Shown here piece by piece: positions 43,829 through 55,919 of a stretch of 64,000 nt of DNA; position 1 is the stretch's first letter, and each line of letters opens with the position of its first letter. The DNA comes from Pseudomethylobacillus aquaticus (GTDB lineage: Bacteria; Pseudomonadota; Gammaproteobacteria; Burkholderiales; Methylophilaceae): the NCBI RefSeq assembly GCF_003730115.1, contig NZ_RJVP01000002.1, forward strand, positions 1 to 64,000. The letters run 5' to 3'. A program made the position numbers and the translations under genes. The notes below the pieces were generated by a model. The model ran no database searches. It was not told the DNA's origin and was given only the letters and a program-made list of their open reading frames with translations.

Positions 43829-45208
43829 ATGGAAAATTTTTGGTCTATTTGTCTTAGTCGTTTTCAGCAGGAGCTCTCGGCCCAACAATTCAATACCTGG
43901 ATCAAGCCATTGCGCGTGGAGACCGGTGAACACGGGCTGCGCGTACTGGCACCTAACCGTTTTGTTCAGCAATGGGTGCGTGACCGCTTCCTGCAACGCA
44001 TAGAGAGCCTGGCTGAAGAACTTTTGAATTCCTCGGGCCGGGTTGAATTAGTGTTAATGGACCACGTGCCTGCAGCTGCCAAGGATGTGGTGCAGGAAAG
44101 CCAGCCAGTCAGCCAGTCGGCCACCAAGCCAGCCGCGATCAGCAATGCGGCTAAAAGCCTGGCTCAGGCAAGAAAGCATGCCCCGGCAGGCAGCGGACTC
44201 AACCCCTCTTTCAATTTCGATAATTTCGTGACCGGTCGTGCCAATCAGTTGGCGCGCGCCGCTGCCTTGCAGGTGGCCGAGAACCCGGGCACCGCTTACA
44301 ACCCGCTGTTCATCTACGGTGGCGTGGGCTTGGGCAAGACGCATTTGCTGCAAGCCATCGGCAATCATCTGAAATTGCAGCGCCCGGATGCCAAGATCCG
44401 CTATCTACATGCAGAACGTTATGTATCGGATGTGGTAAAAGCGTACGAAAACAAATCCTTCGATGAATTCAAACAGCAATACCATTCGCTGGACCTGCTG
44501 CTGATCGACGATATCCAGTTCTTTGCCAAAAAGAACCGCACGCAGGAAGAGTTCTTCTATGCGTTCAATTCGCTGATCGAAGCCAAAAAACAGATCATCA
44601 TCACTTGCGACACCTACCCCAAGGAGATCGCGGATGTGGATGAACGCTTGCGCACGCGCTTCAGTTGGGGCTTGACCGTTGCGGTAGAGCCGCCTGAACT
44701 GGAAATGCGTGTCGCCATCCTGTTGAAAAAAGCAGAAGCCGCCCGCTTCCTGCTGCATGAGGATGTCGCGTTCTTTATCGCCAAGCAGGTACGCTCCAGC
44801 GTGCGTGAACTGGAAGGCGCACTGAACCGCATCATCGCCATGTCTAACTTCACTGGCCGTGATGCCGATGTGAATCTCGCCAAAGAAGCGCTCAAGGATC
44901 TGATCGCCGTACGTGGTCGTCAGGTCACCATAGAGAACATCCAGAAGACCGTCGCTGATTATTACAAAATCAAGGTGGCGGAGATGTATAGCAAGAAGCG
45001 GTCACGTAATTTTGCACGCCCCAGGCAGATCGCCATGGCACTGGCTCGCGAACTCACCAATCATAGTTTTCCTGAGATCGGTGAAGCGTTTGGTGGTCGA
45101 CATCACACGACAGTGATGCATGCATGCGATGAGATTGAACAACTACGCCAGAACGATCATATTCTGGCCAGGGACATTGCGTTTCTGGTTCAAGTCATCC
45201 GCGATTAA
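43829..45208 (+). CDS. dnaA: Chromosomal replication initiator protein DnaA
   Basis: Initiator AAA+ protein that binds DnaA boxes and opens oriC. The 459 residues have domain I ([24 protein letters not shown]), a variable linker at about 85-115, the AAA+ domain with [16 protein letters not shown] and [12 protein letters not shown], and C-terminal helix-turn-helix ending in the DnaA signature [26 protein letters not shown] site lies 13 nt upstream of the ATG, a rather long spacing. Divergent from rpmH, first of dnaA-dnaN-gyrB. Confidence 0.98.
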   Translation: MENFWSICLSRFQQELSAQQFNTWIKPLRVETGEHGLRVLAPNRFVQQWVRDRFLQRIESLAEELLNSSGRVELVLMDHVPAAAKDVVQESQPVSQSATKPAAISNAAKSLAQARKHAPAGSGLNPSFNFDNFVTGRANQLARAAALQVAENPGTAYNPLFIYGGVGLGKTHLLQAIGNHLKLQRPDAKIRYLHAERYVSDVVKAYENKSFDEFKQQYHSLDLLLIDDIQFFAKKNRTQEEFFYAFNSLIEAKKQIIITCDTYPKEIADVDERLRTRFSWGLTVAVEPPELEMRVAILLKKAEAARFLLHEDVAFFIAKQVRSSVRELEGALNRIIAMSNFTGRDADVNLAKEALKDLIAVRGRQVTIENIQKTVADYYKIKVAEMYSKKRSRNFARPRQIAMALARELTNHSFPEIGEAFGGRHHTTVMHACDEIEQLRQNDHILARDIAFLVQVIRD

Positions 45209-45428
45209 GCTTATGTTGTGGATAAGGTCTGGGTGAAACAACGGGTTTAGCTGCGGATTACGAAAATGCTAAAATCATGAACAATTCATCCACAGGCTGA
45301 AGGCTAGTTGTCCATGCCGTGTTTTTAGATTTAAAAAACTGATCTATATAGGATTTTTGGCTTATCAACAGCTTTGAGTCATCATTATTATCAGACTTAA
45401 AATAAATACTTAAATTAGGTTACACATA
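45209..45428. other. dnaA-dnaN intergenic region with DnaA boxes and AT-rich stretch
   Basis: A perfect DnaA box (TGTGGATAA) lies at 45217-45225, near-matches TCATCCACA at 45286-45294 and TTATCAACA at 45362-45370. Between them 45321-45358 is strongly AT-rich and could be the unwinding element. The region also holds the dnaN promoter. Together with the rpmH-dnaA gap it suggests a two-part origin, but which side unwinds cannot be decided by reading. Confidence 0.65.
45374..45403 (+). promoter_or_regulatory. Candidate promoter for dnaN
   Basis: -35 TTGAGT (45374-45379), 18-bp spacer, -10 TAAAAT (45398-45403), 25 bp before the dnaN start codon. A DnaA-box-like word (45362-45370) lies directly upstream of the -35, which could let DnaA influence clamp expression. 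Confidence 0.5.
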
Positions 45429-46532
45429 ATGAATATGCAAATTCAGCGTGATTTACTACTAAAACCACTGTCTTCAGTGACCAGTATCGTTGAACGCAGA
45501 CATACCCTGCCCATCCTTTCCAACTTATTGTTGCAAGCTAAGCAGGATCAAGTGATGCTGACCGCTACCGATCTGGAGTTGCAGATCACGGTGAATATCC
45601 ATAGTCCGGGCGCACACAACCTTTCCACCACGGTATCGGCAAAGAAATTGCTGGATATCTGCCGTGCACTGAGTGATGACGCGAATATCAACTTGCAACT
45701 GCAAGACAGCAAGATGCTGGTGAAATCTGGCAAAAGCCGTTTCAACCTGCAAACCTTGCCTGCAAGTGATTACCCGGTAATGTCCAGCGCAACATCTGCA
45801 GACAAGACTCTGGTGCGTATTGCACAGCGCCAATTGAAGCAATTGCTGAAGCAGGTCGAATTCGCCATGGCACAGCAGGACATCCGTTATTACCTGAACG
45901 GCTTGCTGCTGGAGGTGAACGGTCATCAGTTGAATCTGGTGGGTACTGATGGACACCGATTAAGCTATACCTCTACCCTGCTTGAAGAAACGTATCAGAA
46001 GCATGAATTGATCTTGCCACGCAAAACAGTGATCGAGCTGATCAAACTGCTGGACGATAGCGATGAAGAAGTCAGCATGGAGCTGGGTGGTAATCAGGTG
46101 ACCTTCACATTTGGCGATATCCACCTGATTTCAAAGGTAATTGACGGTAAATTCCCAGATTACAACCGTGTCATCCCAACCGGCCATCAAAACAGTTTTG
46201 AAGTGGAGCGCATGCGTTTGCTGCTGGCTATGCAACGTGCATCCATCCTTTCCAACGAGAAATTCCGTGGTATCCGCATGGTGATGACTGCCAACGAACT
46301 GCGCATGATCAGCACCAACAGCGAGCAGGAAGAGGCGGAAGAAGAACTGGAGATCAGTTATGCAGGGCAGGCACTGGATATCGGCTTCAATGTCACCTAC
46401 ATGATTGATGTGCTCAACAACATGGATGGCGAACGTGTGGTATTCTCTTTTGCCGATGCCAATAGCAGTTGTCTGGTAACTATTCCTGGTGATGATCACT
46501 ACAAATATGTGGTCATGCCGATGCGCATCTAA
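45429..46532 (+). CDS. dnaN: DNA polymerase III beta subunit (sliding clamp)
   Basis: Ring-shaped processivity clamp. The 367 residues show three repeated clamp domains, starting MNMQIQRDLLLKPLSSVTSIVERRHTLPILSN-like (residues 1-32) and ending YVVMPMRI, the conserved C-terminus that contacts clients. Length matches E. coli (366). It follows dnaA as usual and is separated from gyrB by 56 bp containing a parS-like site; recF is absent between dnaN and gyrB. Confidence 0.98.
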   Translation: MNMQIQRDLLLKPLSSVTSIVERRHTLPILSNLLLQAKQDQVMLTATDLELQITVNIHSPGAHNLSTTVSAKKLLDICRALSDDANINLQLQDSKMLVKSGKSRFNLQTLPASDYPVMSSATSADKTLVRIAQRQLKQLLKQVEFAMAQQDIRYYLNGLLLEVNGHQLNLVGTDGHRLSYTSTLLEETYQKHELILPRKTVIELIKLLDDSDEEVSMELGGNQVTFTFGDIHLISKVIDGKFPDYNRVIPTGHQNSFEVERMRLLLAMQRASILSNEKFRGIRMVMTANELRMISTNSEQEEAEEELEISYAGQALDIGFNVTYMIDVLNNMDGERVVFSFADANSSCLVTIPGDDHYKYVVMPMRI

Positions 46533-46558
46533 GTTGCGATGCACTTGTCATTCATTCA

Positions 46559-48985
<2,427 letters not shown>

Positions 48986-49062
48986 GCGCTCAATATCTGG
49001 AGCTTGATCCAGATGTTGATATATGGTTTTGAGCGATATCAGAACTTAAACATCAGCGTTGC

Positions 49063-49106
49063 ATCGATAATCAAAAAGGCCCGAAAGGGCCTTTTTGATT
49101 ATCGAT
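49063..49106. terminator. Strong terminator after gyrB
   Basis: A perfect 20-bp stem (49063-49082 with 49087-49106) closed by a GAAA tetraloop, with an internal T5 run, lies 77 bp after gyrB. It is symmetrical and could stop transcription from both sides. It is the longest perfect hairpin I saw in the window. Confidence 0.9.
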
Positions 49107-49398
49107 ACACTTCACAACTGCAAGCAGCAACATGCCTTTGTTTTTTGGCGCGCACGGCTGAATCTGCATCAATGCCAAAAAACAGCATGAGCAAGGGAGT
49201 TGCTCAGATGCACAGCACATGTAAGCACGTATTACGCACGTAGTAGCTCTGTAACAAACGATTTTCCCTTGTTGATGGTAAGGGTAGGGTTTGGGCGAGA
49301 ACTCCTCTTACAGGCGCAGCGTGGAAGTCGATATTGCCGAGCTCAGGGATCAAAATAGCAGTTTTGATTCTGGGCTTGTATCTGAAATATTGAAGCGA
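49107..49398. other. Intergenic stretch after the gyrB terminator
   Basis: This 292-bp stretch lies between the gyrB terminator and the end of the DUF3426 gene. Short frames exist on both strands (for example 49291-49530 plus and a 29-codon minus frame starting near 49190) but none has a ribosome site, family resemblance or coupling. I see no tRNA or small-RNA pattern. Its content is unexplained. Confidence 0.5.
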
Positions 49399-50157
49399 TC
49401 AGGGATAGAAAAGCAAAGCGCGGTATCCAGAGGCGAGTTGCGCATTGATGAGCAAGGGCAATTCGATTCTGAACTGGCTAGCTGCGGACATGCCCTTTTC
49501 AATCATCACGGAAGTTTCCATACTGGCTGATGACAGGTATTGGGTTGGCGTGAAGCTGGTCTTGCTCAGTACCCGGTCTTGCTCATCAGTCAGCGTGAGT
49601 TCCAGCATGGGATATGGTTGTACGTGATTGGCCCGATTCGCGATGGTGGCATGCAGATACACGACTCCGTCACGCTGGCTGTCCTGCTGCAATTCAGAGT
49701 CTAGGATGGCAAGCTGACGTATATCACTGACGTGAGGTACGTTACAGCCGATCATAGAGCACATGCTCACCAGCAGTGGTTTGCTCTCTGGCCAATGCGC
49801 TGCAATAGGCGCGCGCAGGAAGTAAGCCAGTTGGCCAAAAAACAAGCACAACAACAGCAACGCACAGAAGCAATAAAAATACGGTGGCAGATGAGCGTGC
49901 AAGGATGTCAGGGTCGGCGATCTTTGAGAAGCTGCTGCGCTTAAATTAAGATCAGCGCTTAAATTGACATCAGAGCTGACATCCGATACCGCTTGCATGC
50001 TGTCAAACGCAGGTTCTGGTTGAGGATAGAGGCGCAGGCTGGCATCGAAAACCTGATGGCAATGCCCGCAGCGCACCCTGCCCTGCCTGACTTGCAACTG
50101 CGAAGGTTCCACGTGAAACCATTGCATGCAAGCCGGACAGGAGGTGATCCAACTCAT
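49399..50157 (-). CDS. Zinc-ribbon membrane protein with DUF3426 domain
   Basis: Function unknown. The 252 residues begin with an MJ0042-type zinc ribbon (CPACMQWFHVEPSQL and RCGHCHQVFDA; four cysteines), a low-complexity linker, one membrane helix at about 92-115 (YFYCFCALLLLCLFFGQLAYFL), and a C-terminal DUF3426 domain (LAILDSELQQDSQRDGVVYL, ATIANRANHVQPYPMLELTL). Usual position in Betaproteobacteria is directly after prmA, and here its ATG overlaps the prmA stop (ATGA). Its zinc-ribbon codons contain a parS-like palindrome at 50105-50120. Confidence 0.87.
   Translation of the reverse strand: MSWITSCPACMQWFHVEPSQLQVRQGRVRCGHCHQVFDASLRLYPQPEPAFDSMQAVSDVSSDVNLSADLNLSAAASQRSPTLTSLHAHLPPYFYCFCALLLLCLFFGQLAYFLRAPIAAHWPESKPLLVSMCSMIGCNVPHVSDIRQLAILDSELQQDSQRDGVVYLHATIANRANHVQPYPMLELTLTDEQDRVLSKTSFTPTQYLSSASMETSVMIEKGMSAASQFRIELPLLINAQLASGYRALLFYP
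50105..50120. promoter_or_regulatory. parS-like site inside the DUF3426 gene
   Basis: GGTTCCACGTGAAACC (plus strand) matches the parS core GTTYCACGTGAAAC at every core position; the outermost pair differs from consensus. It encodes WFHVEP of the zinc ribbon on the minus strand. It is the third site of a set at 39673, 46559 and 50105. Confidence 0.75.
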
Positions 50158-51041
50158 TTTCTGATGCCGTGTAACAGCACCCAGGCGTCCATATAATGCG
50201 CTGCTTGCATATCGAACCAGGGCTCATAGATGGCAGTGATGGCGGCTTCCTGCTCGCGCAAGATGCCGGAAAGAGCGATCTTGCCACCAGGCTTGCAGTA
50301 GCCTGCCAAGGCTGGCGCCAGTAAAGTCAGTGCACTGGACAAGATGTTGGCCAAAACCACATCCACTTGGGGTGGGGTCTGGTCATCCGGCAGATAAAAG
50401 TCAGCGACTACGCCATTTTGAACTGCATTCTGTTGACTGGACAAAATGGCTTGCGGATCGATGTCCACGCCATGCACCTGCCCGGCTCCCAGTTTGCGCG
50501 CAGCGATGGCCAGAATGCCGGAACCGCAGCCATAATCAAGCACACTGCTGCCAGCTTGCAGCTGATCTGCCAGCCATGCCAGACATAGATGTGTGGTGGG
50601 ATGGCTACCGGTACCGAACGCCAGCCCGGGGTCCAGCACGATGTTGAGCGCATGCGGGTTGGGCGCATCGTGCCAGGTCGGCACGATCCATAAATCGTCA
50701 CGGATACGGATGGGTTCAAACTGGGATTGGGTAGCGCGTACCCAGTCCTGTTCTGCCAGCATTTCGGTACTGTAACGCAGGTCAGACAGGCCGCATTGCT
50801 GTTCAAGCTTACTGACCAGCAGGCGGATATCGGTGTCTTCGGTCAATAGCGCAGTGACGATGCTGTGTTGCCAGATTCCGGGAGGCGGGTCACCTGGTTC
50901 TCCGAAGATAGGCTGCTCATCGGGTGTTTCGGCATTGGCATCCTCTATGCTGCTCGACAAGGCGTCCAGCTCCATCAAGGCATCACTCAAGGCCTCTGCT
51001 TGTTCGGCAGGGGCCTCGATCTTGAGTAGCAGCCAGCTCAT
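50154..51041 (-). CDS. prmA: Ribosomal protein L11 methyltransferase
   Basis: SAM-dependent trimethylation of L11. From MSWLLLKIEAPAEQAEAL it has 295 residues: N-terminal substrate-binding domain, then the SAM fold with LDYGCGSGILAIAARKLGA and the NILSSALTLLAP active-site motif (NxL). The frame runs upstream to 51125 inside accC; the ATG at 51041 leaves a 10-bp gap and matches homologues. Coupled to the DUF3426 gene by ATGA. Confidence 0.95.
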   Translation of the reverse strand: MSWLLLKIEAPAEQAEALSDALMELDALSSSIEDANAETPDEQPIFGEPGDPPPGIWQHSIVTALLTEDTDIRLLVSKLEQQCGLSDLRYSTEMLAEQDWVRATQSQFEPIRIRDDLWIVPTWHDAPNPHALNIVLDPGLAFGTGSHPTTHLCLAWLADQLQAGSSVLDYGCGSGILAIAARKLGAGQVHGVDIDPQAILSSQQNAVQNGVVADFYLPDDQTPPQVDVVLANILSSALTLLAPALAGYCKPGGKIALSGILREQEAAITAIYEPWFDMQAAHYMDAWVLLHGIRK

Positions 51042-51051
51042 CGCAGGCCCA

Positions 51052-52401
51052 TCATTTGGAGCTGATGCCGAGCTTGTGCTCCAGATAGTGGATGCTGGTG
51101 CTGCCTTGATGGAATGCAGCGTCAACCATCAGGTCGCGATGCAGGTCCACATTGGTCTTGATGCCTTCAATGACCATCTCCGACAAGGCGATGCGCATGC
51201 GCGCGATGGCTTGCTCGCGCGTGTCACCGTAGGCGATCAGTTTGCCTATCATGGAGTCATAGTGCGGAGGTACCAGGTAGTTCTGATAAGCATGGGTATC
51301 AACGCGGATACCAGGCCCGCCTGGCATGTGGAAGGTGGTGATACGGCCGGGCGATGGCACAAAGGTATACGGATCTTCTGCATTGATGCGGCATTCGATG
51401 GCATGACCGCGCAGTTCGATATCCTTCTGGCGGAACGCCAGCTTCTCGCCCGCAGCGATGAGGATCTGCTGTTGCACGATGTCGATACCGGTGATCATTT
51501 CAGTCACCGGGTGTTCGACTTGTACGCGCGTGTTCATCTCGATGAAATAGAACTCGCCGTTTTCGAACAGGAACTCGAACGTACCTGCCCCACGGTAATT
51601 GATACGGCGACAGGCATCGGCACAACGTGCACCAACCTTGTCGCGCAAGCGTGCATTCAAGCCGGGCGCCGGAGCCTCTTCCAGTACTTTCTGATGGCGG
51701 CGCTGCATGGAGCAGTCGCGCTCACCCAGATAGACGGCGTTACCATGTTGATCGGACAGCACCTGGATTTCGATATGGCGTGGTTGTTCCAGGAATTTCT
51801 CCATATAAACCACAGGGTTACCGAATGCAGCCTGGGCTTCACCCTTGGTCATATTGACCGAAGCGATCAAAGCGGCTTCAGTGTGTACCACGCGCATACC
51901 ACGCCCGCCACCACCACCTGCTGCCTTGATGATGACCGGGTAACCGATATCACGCGCGATGCGGATGATCTCTGCCGGATCATCCGGCAGCGCACCATCC
52001 GAACCAGGTACACATGGCACACCGGCTTTTTTCATGGCGTCCTTCGCGCTGACCTTGTCACCCATCAGGCGTATGGTCTCGGCACGCGGGCCGATGAATA
52101 CGAAGCCGCTTTGCTCTACGCGCTCGGCGAAATCGGCATTCTCGGAAAGAAAGCCATAACCAGGATGGATGGCTTGAGCATCGGTGACCTCTGCCGCGCT
52201 GATCACGGCCGGTACGTTCAGATAACTCTGGCTGGAAGGCGCCGGGCCGATACAGACAGACTCGTCGGCCAGCTTGACGTACTTGGCTTCACGATCCGCC
52301 TCGGAATGCACCGCGACGGTCTTGATACCCAATTCACGGCAGGCACGTTGCACACGCAGCGCGATCTCGCCGCGATTCGCAATCAGGACTTTTTCAAACA
52401 T
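51052..52401 (-). CDS. accC: Biotin carboxylase subunit of acetyl-CoA carboxylase
   Basis: ATP-dependent carboxylation of biotin on AccB, first half of malonyl-CoA synthesis. The 449 residues have [19 protein letters not shown], the ATP-grasp glycine loop [31 protein letters not shown] and [14 protein letters not shown]. Length equals E. coli AccC. Eight bp after accB. Confidence 0.98.
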   Translation of the reverse strand: MFEKVLIANRGEIALRVQRACRELGIKTVAVHSEADREAKYVKLADESVCIGPAPSSQSYLNVPAVISAAEVTDAQAIHPGYGFLSENADFAERVEQSGFVFIGPRAETIRLMGDKVSAKDAMKKAGVPCVPGSDGALPDDPAEIIRIARDIGYPVIIKAAGGGGGRGMRVVHTEAALIASVNMTKGEAQAAFGNPVVYMEKFLEQPRHIEIQVLSDQHGNAVYLGERDCSMQRRHQKVLEEAPAPGLNARLRDKVGARCADACRRINYRGAGTFEFLFENGEFYFIEMNTRVQVEHPVTEMITGIDIVQQQILIAAGEKLAFRQKDIELRGHAIECRINAEDPYTFVPSPGRITTFHMPGGPGIRVDTHAYQNYLVPPHYDSMIGKLIAYGDTREQAIARMRIALSEMVIEGIKTNVDLHRDLMVDAAFHQGSTSIHYLEHKLGISSK

Positions 52402-52409
52402 GATGACCC

Positions 52410-52877
52410 CTAGCCGATGATGAACAGCGGCTCGCCGTATTCGACGGGCTGGCCATTTTCTACAAGAATGGCCTTGATGACGCCAGCATGGTCTGCTTCG
52501 ATCTCATTCAGCAACTTCATCGCTTCGATGATGCAGATGGTGTCGCCAACAGCGACGCTACTGCCGATGTCCACAAACGATTTGGAATCAGGCGAAGGTG
52601 AGCGGTAGAAAGTACCGACCATAGGCGATTTGACCACATGACCTTCGATCGCAGCGGGGGCAGCAGTAGCCTCTGCAGGTCCGGTGGATGCGGCAGGTGC
52701 CGCGCTGGGTGTAGCGGGAGCCGCCTGCACGTACTGAGGTGCGTATTGCATGGCATGAGGATTGAAGGGCATATGGCGGCTGATACGTACCTTTTCCTCG
52801 CCCTCGGTGAGTTCCAGCTCGGAGATCCCGGACTCTTCGACCAGATCGATGAGCTTCTTCAGTTTGCGTAAATCCAT
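52410..52877 (-). CDS. accB: Biotin carboxyl carrier protein of acetyl-CoA carboxylase
   Basis: Carries biotin between AccC and the transferase. The 155 residues have an N-terminal dimer helix ([21 protein letters not shown]), an Ala/Pro-rich linker at about 50-75, and the biotinyl domain with the target lysine in [14 protein letters not shown] (EAMKL rather than EAMKM, a known variant). Adjacent to accC as usual. Confidence 0.97.
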   Translation of the reverse strand: MDLRKLKKLIDLVEESGISELELTEGEEKVRISRHMPFNPHAMQYAPQYVQAAPATPSAAPAASTGPAEATAAPAAIEGHVVKSPMVGTFYRSPSPDSKSFVDIGSSVAVGDTICIIEAMKLLNEIEADHAGVIKAILVENGQPVEYGEPLFIIG

Positions 52878-52928
52878 GGTGAACCTCGATTAACTCTTTT
52901 TATTTGAATGATGGGAATGGATATCGGA

Positions 52929-53387
52929 TCACGTCTCAACGTTTGTGTTGATTGCGTAATCCAGCGCCAACAAGTAGCCACGTGCCCCCAATCCACAGAT
53001 CACCCCGACAGCAAGATCGCTGAAATAGGAATGATGACGAAATTGCTCACGTGCATGAATGTTGGAAAGGTGTACTTCGATGAATGGAATAGCGACCGCC
53101 GCCAGCGCATCTCGTAATGCGATCGAGGTGTGCGTGTAAGCAGCGGGATTGATAATGATGAAATCAACACGTTTGCCGGCAAGTTGTTGCACTTTGCCGA
53201 CCAGTTCCGCTTCGCTGTTGCTCTGGAACGCTTCCAGCGTGATGCCGGCCTGTGCCGCTTGCGCGGTCAATTTGGCATTGATGCTGTCCAGCGTGTCACG
53301 GCCATAATGCGCGGGTTCGCGTAAACCCAGCAAATTGAGGTTGGGGCCATGCAAAACCAGAATGGATTTTCTGGAATCAGTGACCAT
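52929..53387 (-). CDS. aroQ: 3-dehydroquinate dehydratase, type II
   Basis: Third shikimate-pathway step. The 152 residues have [20 protein letters not shown], with the catalytic tyrosine in the flexible loop, [18 protein letters not shown] and [17 protein letters not shown] with the catalytic histidine. An ATG at 53387 is preferred to the in-frame TTG six bases upstream. Its place before accBC is conserved in many Proteobacteria. Confidence 0.96.
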   Translation of the reverse strand: MVTDSRKSILVLHGPNLNLLGLREPAHYGRDTLDSINAKLTAQAAQAGITLEAFQSNSEAELVGKVQQLAGKRVDFIIINPAAYTHTSIALRDALAAVAIPFIEVHLSNIHAREQFRHHSYFSDLAVGVICGLGARGYLLALDYAINTNVET

Positions 53388-53514
53388 AAACAAGCCCGAG
53401 CTGCGACGATTTGCAGAAATTCATGGCTGCAAGTTTGCCGTAATTGGGGGGTTATTGTCCAGTGAATTGGCGGAATTTAGCGAAATTGTCTTCGCCATGC
53501 CGTCAACAGGAAAG

Positions 53515-54048
53515 CTACATCAGAGGTAACAACGCCTGTTCCAGCAGCGCATGCGACACACGACCAAAGTAGTGACCATGGATGCTGCCGTCTGGCTTGA
53601 TGATCACCGTATAAGGCAAGGCACCCTTGCTATTACCCAGGCTTTCGGCCAATTGCATGGCGCCGAAATCCCCTGCAAGCAAGGGGTAGCTCACCTGGTT
53701 GTGGGCGGCGAAGTTGCGCATCTTGTCCACATCGTCGGTGGAGATACCCAGCACGACCAGATTACGGTCCAGGTACTGTGTTTGTAAGCTCGAGAGTTCC
53801 GGCATCTCTTCCAGGCAGGGTGGGCACCAGCTGGCCCAGAAGTTGACCACCAGCAGCTTGCCACGGTACTGCGCCAGGCTCTGTAGATCGCCTGCGCTAT
53901 CGTGAAAACTGGCGGCGAACAGCGCTTGAGTGGAGGTCTTAGCATCCAGTGCTGGAACAAGCGAGCCGGTCTGGTTGTAGATGCGCAAACCTACATTGAC
54001 AGCGATCAGCACCAGGATGAGCAGGACGATATTGCGGGTACGTAACAT
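53515..54048 (-). CDS. TlpA-like periplasmic thiol:disulfide oxidoreductase
   Basis: Thioredoxin-fold protein anchored by an N-terminal helix (NIVLLILVLIAVNVGL, residues 6-21). The 177 residues carry the redox motif WCPPC (C75 and C78) within LLVVNFWASWCPPCLEEMP and the cis-Pro region ALPYTVIIKPDG. It is directly downstream of dsbD (TGATG overlap), which could keep it reduced; a role in cytochrome c or general disulfide reduction is inference. Confidence 0.9.
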   Translation of the reverse strand: MLRTRNIVLLILVLIAVNVGLRIYNQTGSLVPALDAKTSTQALFAASFHDSAGDLQSLAQYRGKLLVVNFWASWCPPCLEEMPELSSLQTQYLDRNLVVLGISTDDVDKMRNFAAHNQVSYPLLAGDFGAMQLAESLGNSKGALPYTVIIKPDGSIHGHYFGRVSHALLEQALLPLM

Positions 54049-55919
54049 CAGCGTGGCAACTGTTGGACGATGTTCAGGAAGCGGTCAGCAGTTTCGAAGC
54101 CTATGGTGGTGAGTGCAGGCAACGCCCGCCCATCGCGGTCGAAAAACAGTATGGCGGGTGGACCGAACAGCCCATAGTGTTTGAGCAAGGCCTGATCATC
54201 CGCGTTGTTGGCGGTCATATCCACTTGCAGCAGCAGCACGCCCTGCAAGGCTTGCTGCACGCGGCTGTCACTGAAGGTATACAGTTCCAGCTCCTTGCAG
54301 GCCACACACCAGTCGGCATAGAAATCCAGCATCACCGGTTGCTGGGTATCGGCGAGGCGCTGCTGCAGTTCCTGCACAGTGCGGATACGCTGGAACGGCA
54401 GGCTGGCATGTGCGGCTTGGCTGCTGTTCTTGCCGGCCAGGCTGAGGCCGGACAAAGGCTGCAAGGGAGAGCGCCCCCCGGTCAGTGCACCGACCAGCAT
54501 GGCAGCACCCAGTAACAGCAGCAGCACGCCTATGCCTTTCCACAACGCTTGCCAGGGACTGCCGCTTGCAGGCAGGCTTTCCAGCGCACGCAGGTAGATG
54601 GCGACCACGATCAGCAGTGCAGCCCATAAACCCAGTTGCAAAGGCATGGGCAGAAAGGGACCGATCAGCCACAAAGCGACCGCCAGCAACAGCACACCGA
54701 AGAAATGGCGTACTGCCTGCATCCAGGCACCCGCCTTGGGCAGCAGCACCCCAGCCGAGGTGCCGATCAGCAGCAAGGGCACACCCATACCCAGGGACAT
54801 CGCGAACAGTGCTGCGCCCCCCAGCCACACATCCTGAGTCTGGCTGATATACAGCAAGGCGCCGGCCAGTGGTGCCGCTACACAGGGACCCACGATCAAG
54901 GCAGACAGCACCCCCATGGCGAACACGCCGAGCAGGCGGCCACCAGGCAGGCGGTTGCTGGTTTGCAACATGCGCTGTTGCAAAGCCTGCGGTAGTTGCA
55001 GCTCGTAAAAGCCGAACATGGCCAGGGCCAGCAACACGAAAATGAGTGCACTGGCGCCGATGAACCAGATGTTCTGCAGGAAGTTGCTGAGTAGCTGCCC
55101 GGACAGGCCCGCCGCGATCCCGACCAGCGTGTAGCTCAAGGCCATGCCCAGCACATAGGCCAGCGAAAGCTTGAAGCCTGTCAGGCGCTTCAGTGGCTGT
55201 TGACTGCCAACGATGATACCGGACAGGATGGGGATCATGGGCAGCACGCAAGGGGTGAACGAAAGCAGCAGGCCGAAACCGAAGAACCCCGCCACGATCA
55301 GCCAGAACTCACCACCGCGCAGCAAGTTGGCGATCTGGCTATCACTGCCTGCGGGTGTGCCAGCAAGGTTGTTAGCGCCACTGGACGTTGCGGAAACCGC
55401 GCTGCCGCTTGCAGCCACTTCGATCACTTTAGTGATGGGAGCGTAACACAAGCCCTTTTCACTGCAACCTTGATAGGTGGCGGTGACCTGCAGCGGCCAT
55501 TGGCTGACGTTGCCGAGGCGCACGGTCGCGATCAGGTCATGATGATAGACTTCGGTCTGCCCAAAGGTCGGGTCCTGTTTTGATTCACCCGGCGGTAGTG
55601 CGACGCTGCTGATGCTGGCCGGTGCCGCCACCTCGAACTTGATGCGTTCCCGATAAAGATAATGGCCGGGCGCAACGCTGAAGCTGGCTTGCAGGGTCTG
55701 GCTGTCCACGGCTTTGAGGCTGAGTTTGAAGGCCTGATCGGGGGGCAGGAACTCATCTTCGTCCGCAGCACTCACAAACAGACTGGCGCCTGCTGATGCA
55801 GTGGGCATGGCCAGCGGCGTGAAGAGTGTGGTGAAAAAAATCACCATCAGCAAGCAACCTTGCTTACACCCGCGGTTCAAGCTAGCACTGTTCAAGATAA
55901 AGTTTCCTGCTGTATCCAT
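54048..55919 (-). CDS. dsbD: Thiol:disulfide interchange protein DsbD
   Basis: Moves electrons from cytoplasmic thioredoxin to the periplasm. From the ATG at 55919 it has 623 residues: signal peptide (MVIFFTTLFTPLAMPTASAGA), N-terminal alpha domain with the pair in CSEKGLC, eight-helix transmembrane domain with FTPCVLPM and GPCVAAP cysteines, and C-terminal thioredoxin domain with ADWCVACKE. All three cysteine pairs are present, so it should be active. The start overlaps cutA; an ATG at 55847 at the signal peptide avoids overlap (599 residues). Continues into tlpA. Confidence 0.92.
   Translation of the reverse strand: MDTAGNFILNSASLNRGCKQGCLLMVIFFTTLFTPLAMPTASAGASLFVSAADEDEFLPPDQAFKLSLKAVDSQTLQASFSVAPGHYLYRERIKFEVAAPASISSVALPPGESKQDPTFGQTEVYHHDLIATVRLGNVSQWPLQVTATYQGCSEKGLCYAPITKVIEVAASGSAVSATSSGANNLAGTPAGSDSQIANLLRGGEFWLIVAGFFGFGLLLSFTPCVLPMIPILSGIIVGSQQPLKRLTGFKLSLAYVLGMALSYTLVGIAAGLSGQLLSNFLQNIWFIGASALIFVLLALAMFGFYELQLPQALQQRMLQTSNRLPGGRLLGVFAMGVLSALIVGPCVAAPLAGALLYISQTQDVWLGGAALFAMSLGMGVPLLLIGTSAGVLLPKAGAWMQAVRHFFGVLLLAVALWLIGPFLPMPLQLGLWAALLIVVAIYLRALESLPASGSPWQALWKGIGVLLLLLGAAMLVGALTGGRSPLQPLSGLSLAGKNSSQAAHASLPFQRIRTVQELQQRLADTQQPVMLDFYADWCVACKELELYTFSDSRVQQALQGVLLLQVDMTANNADDQALLKHYGLFGPPAILFFDRDGRALPALTTIGFETADRFLNIVQQLPR

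Noticed and set aside
49004-49243. 79-codon frame after gyrB
   Set aside because: It runs through the gyrB terminator hairpin and has no ribosome site or recognisable domain.
49291-49530. 79-codon plus-strand frame overlapping the DUF3426 gene end
   Set aside because: Half of it is antisense to a supported gene; no start signal or family seen.
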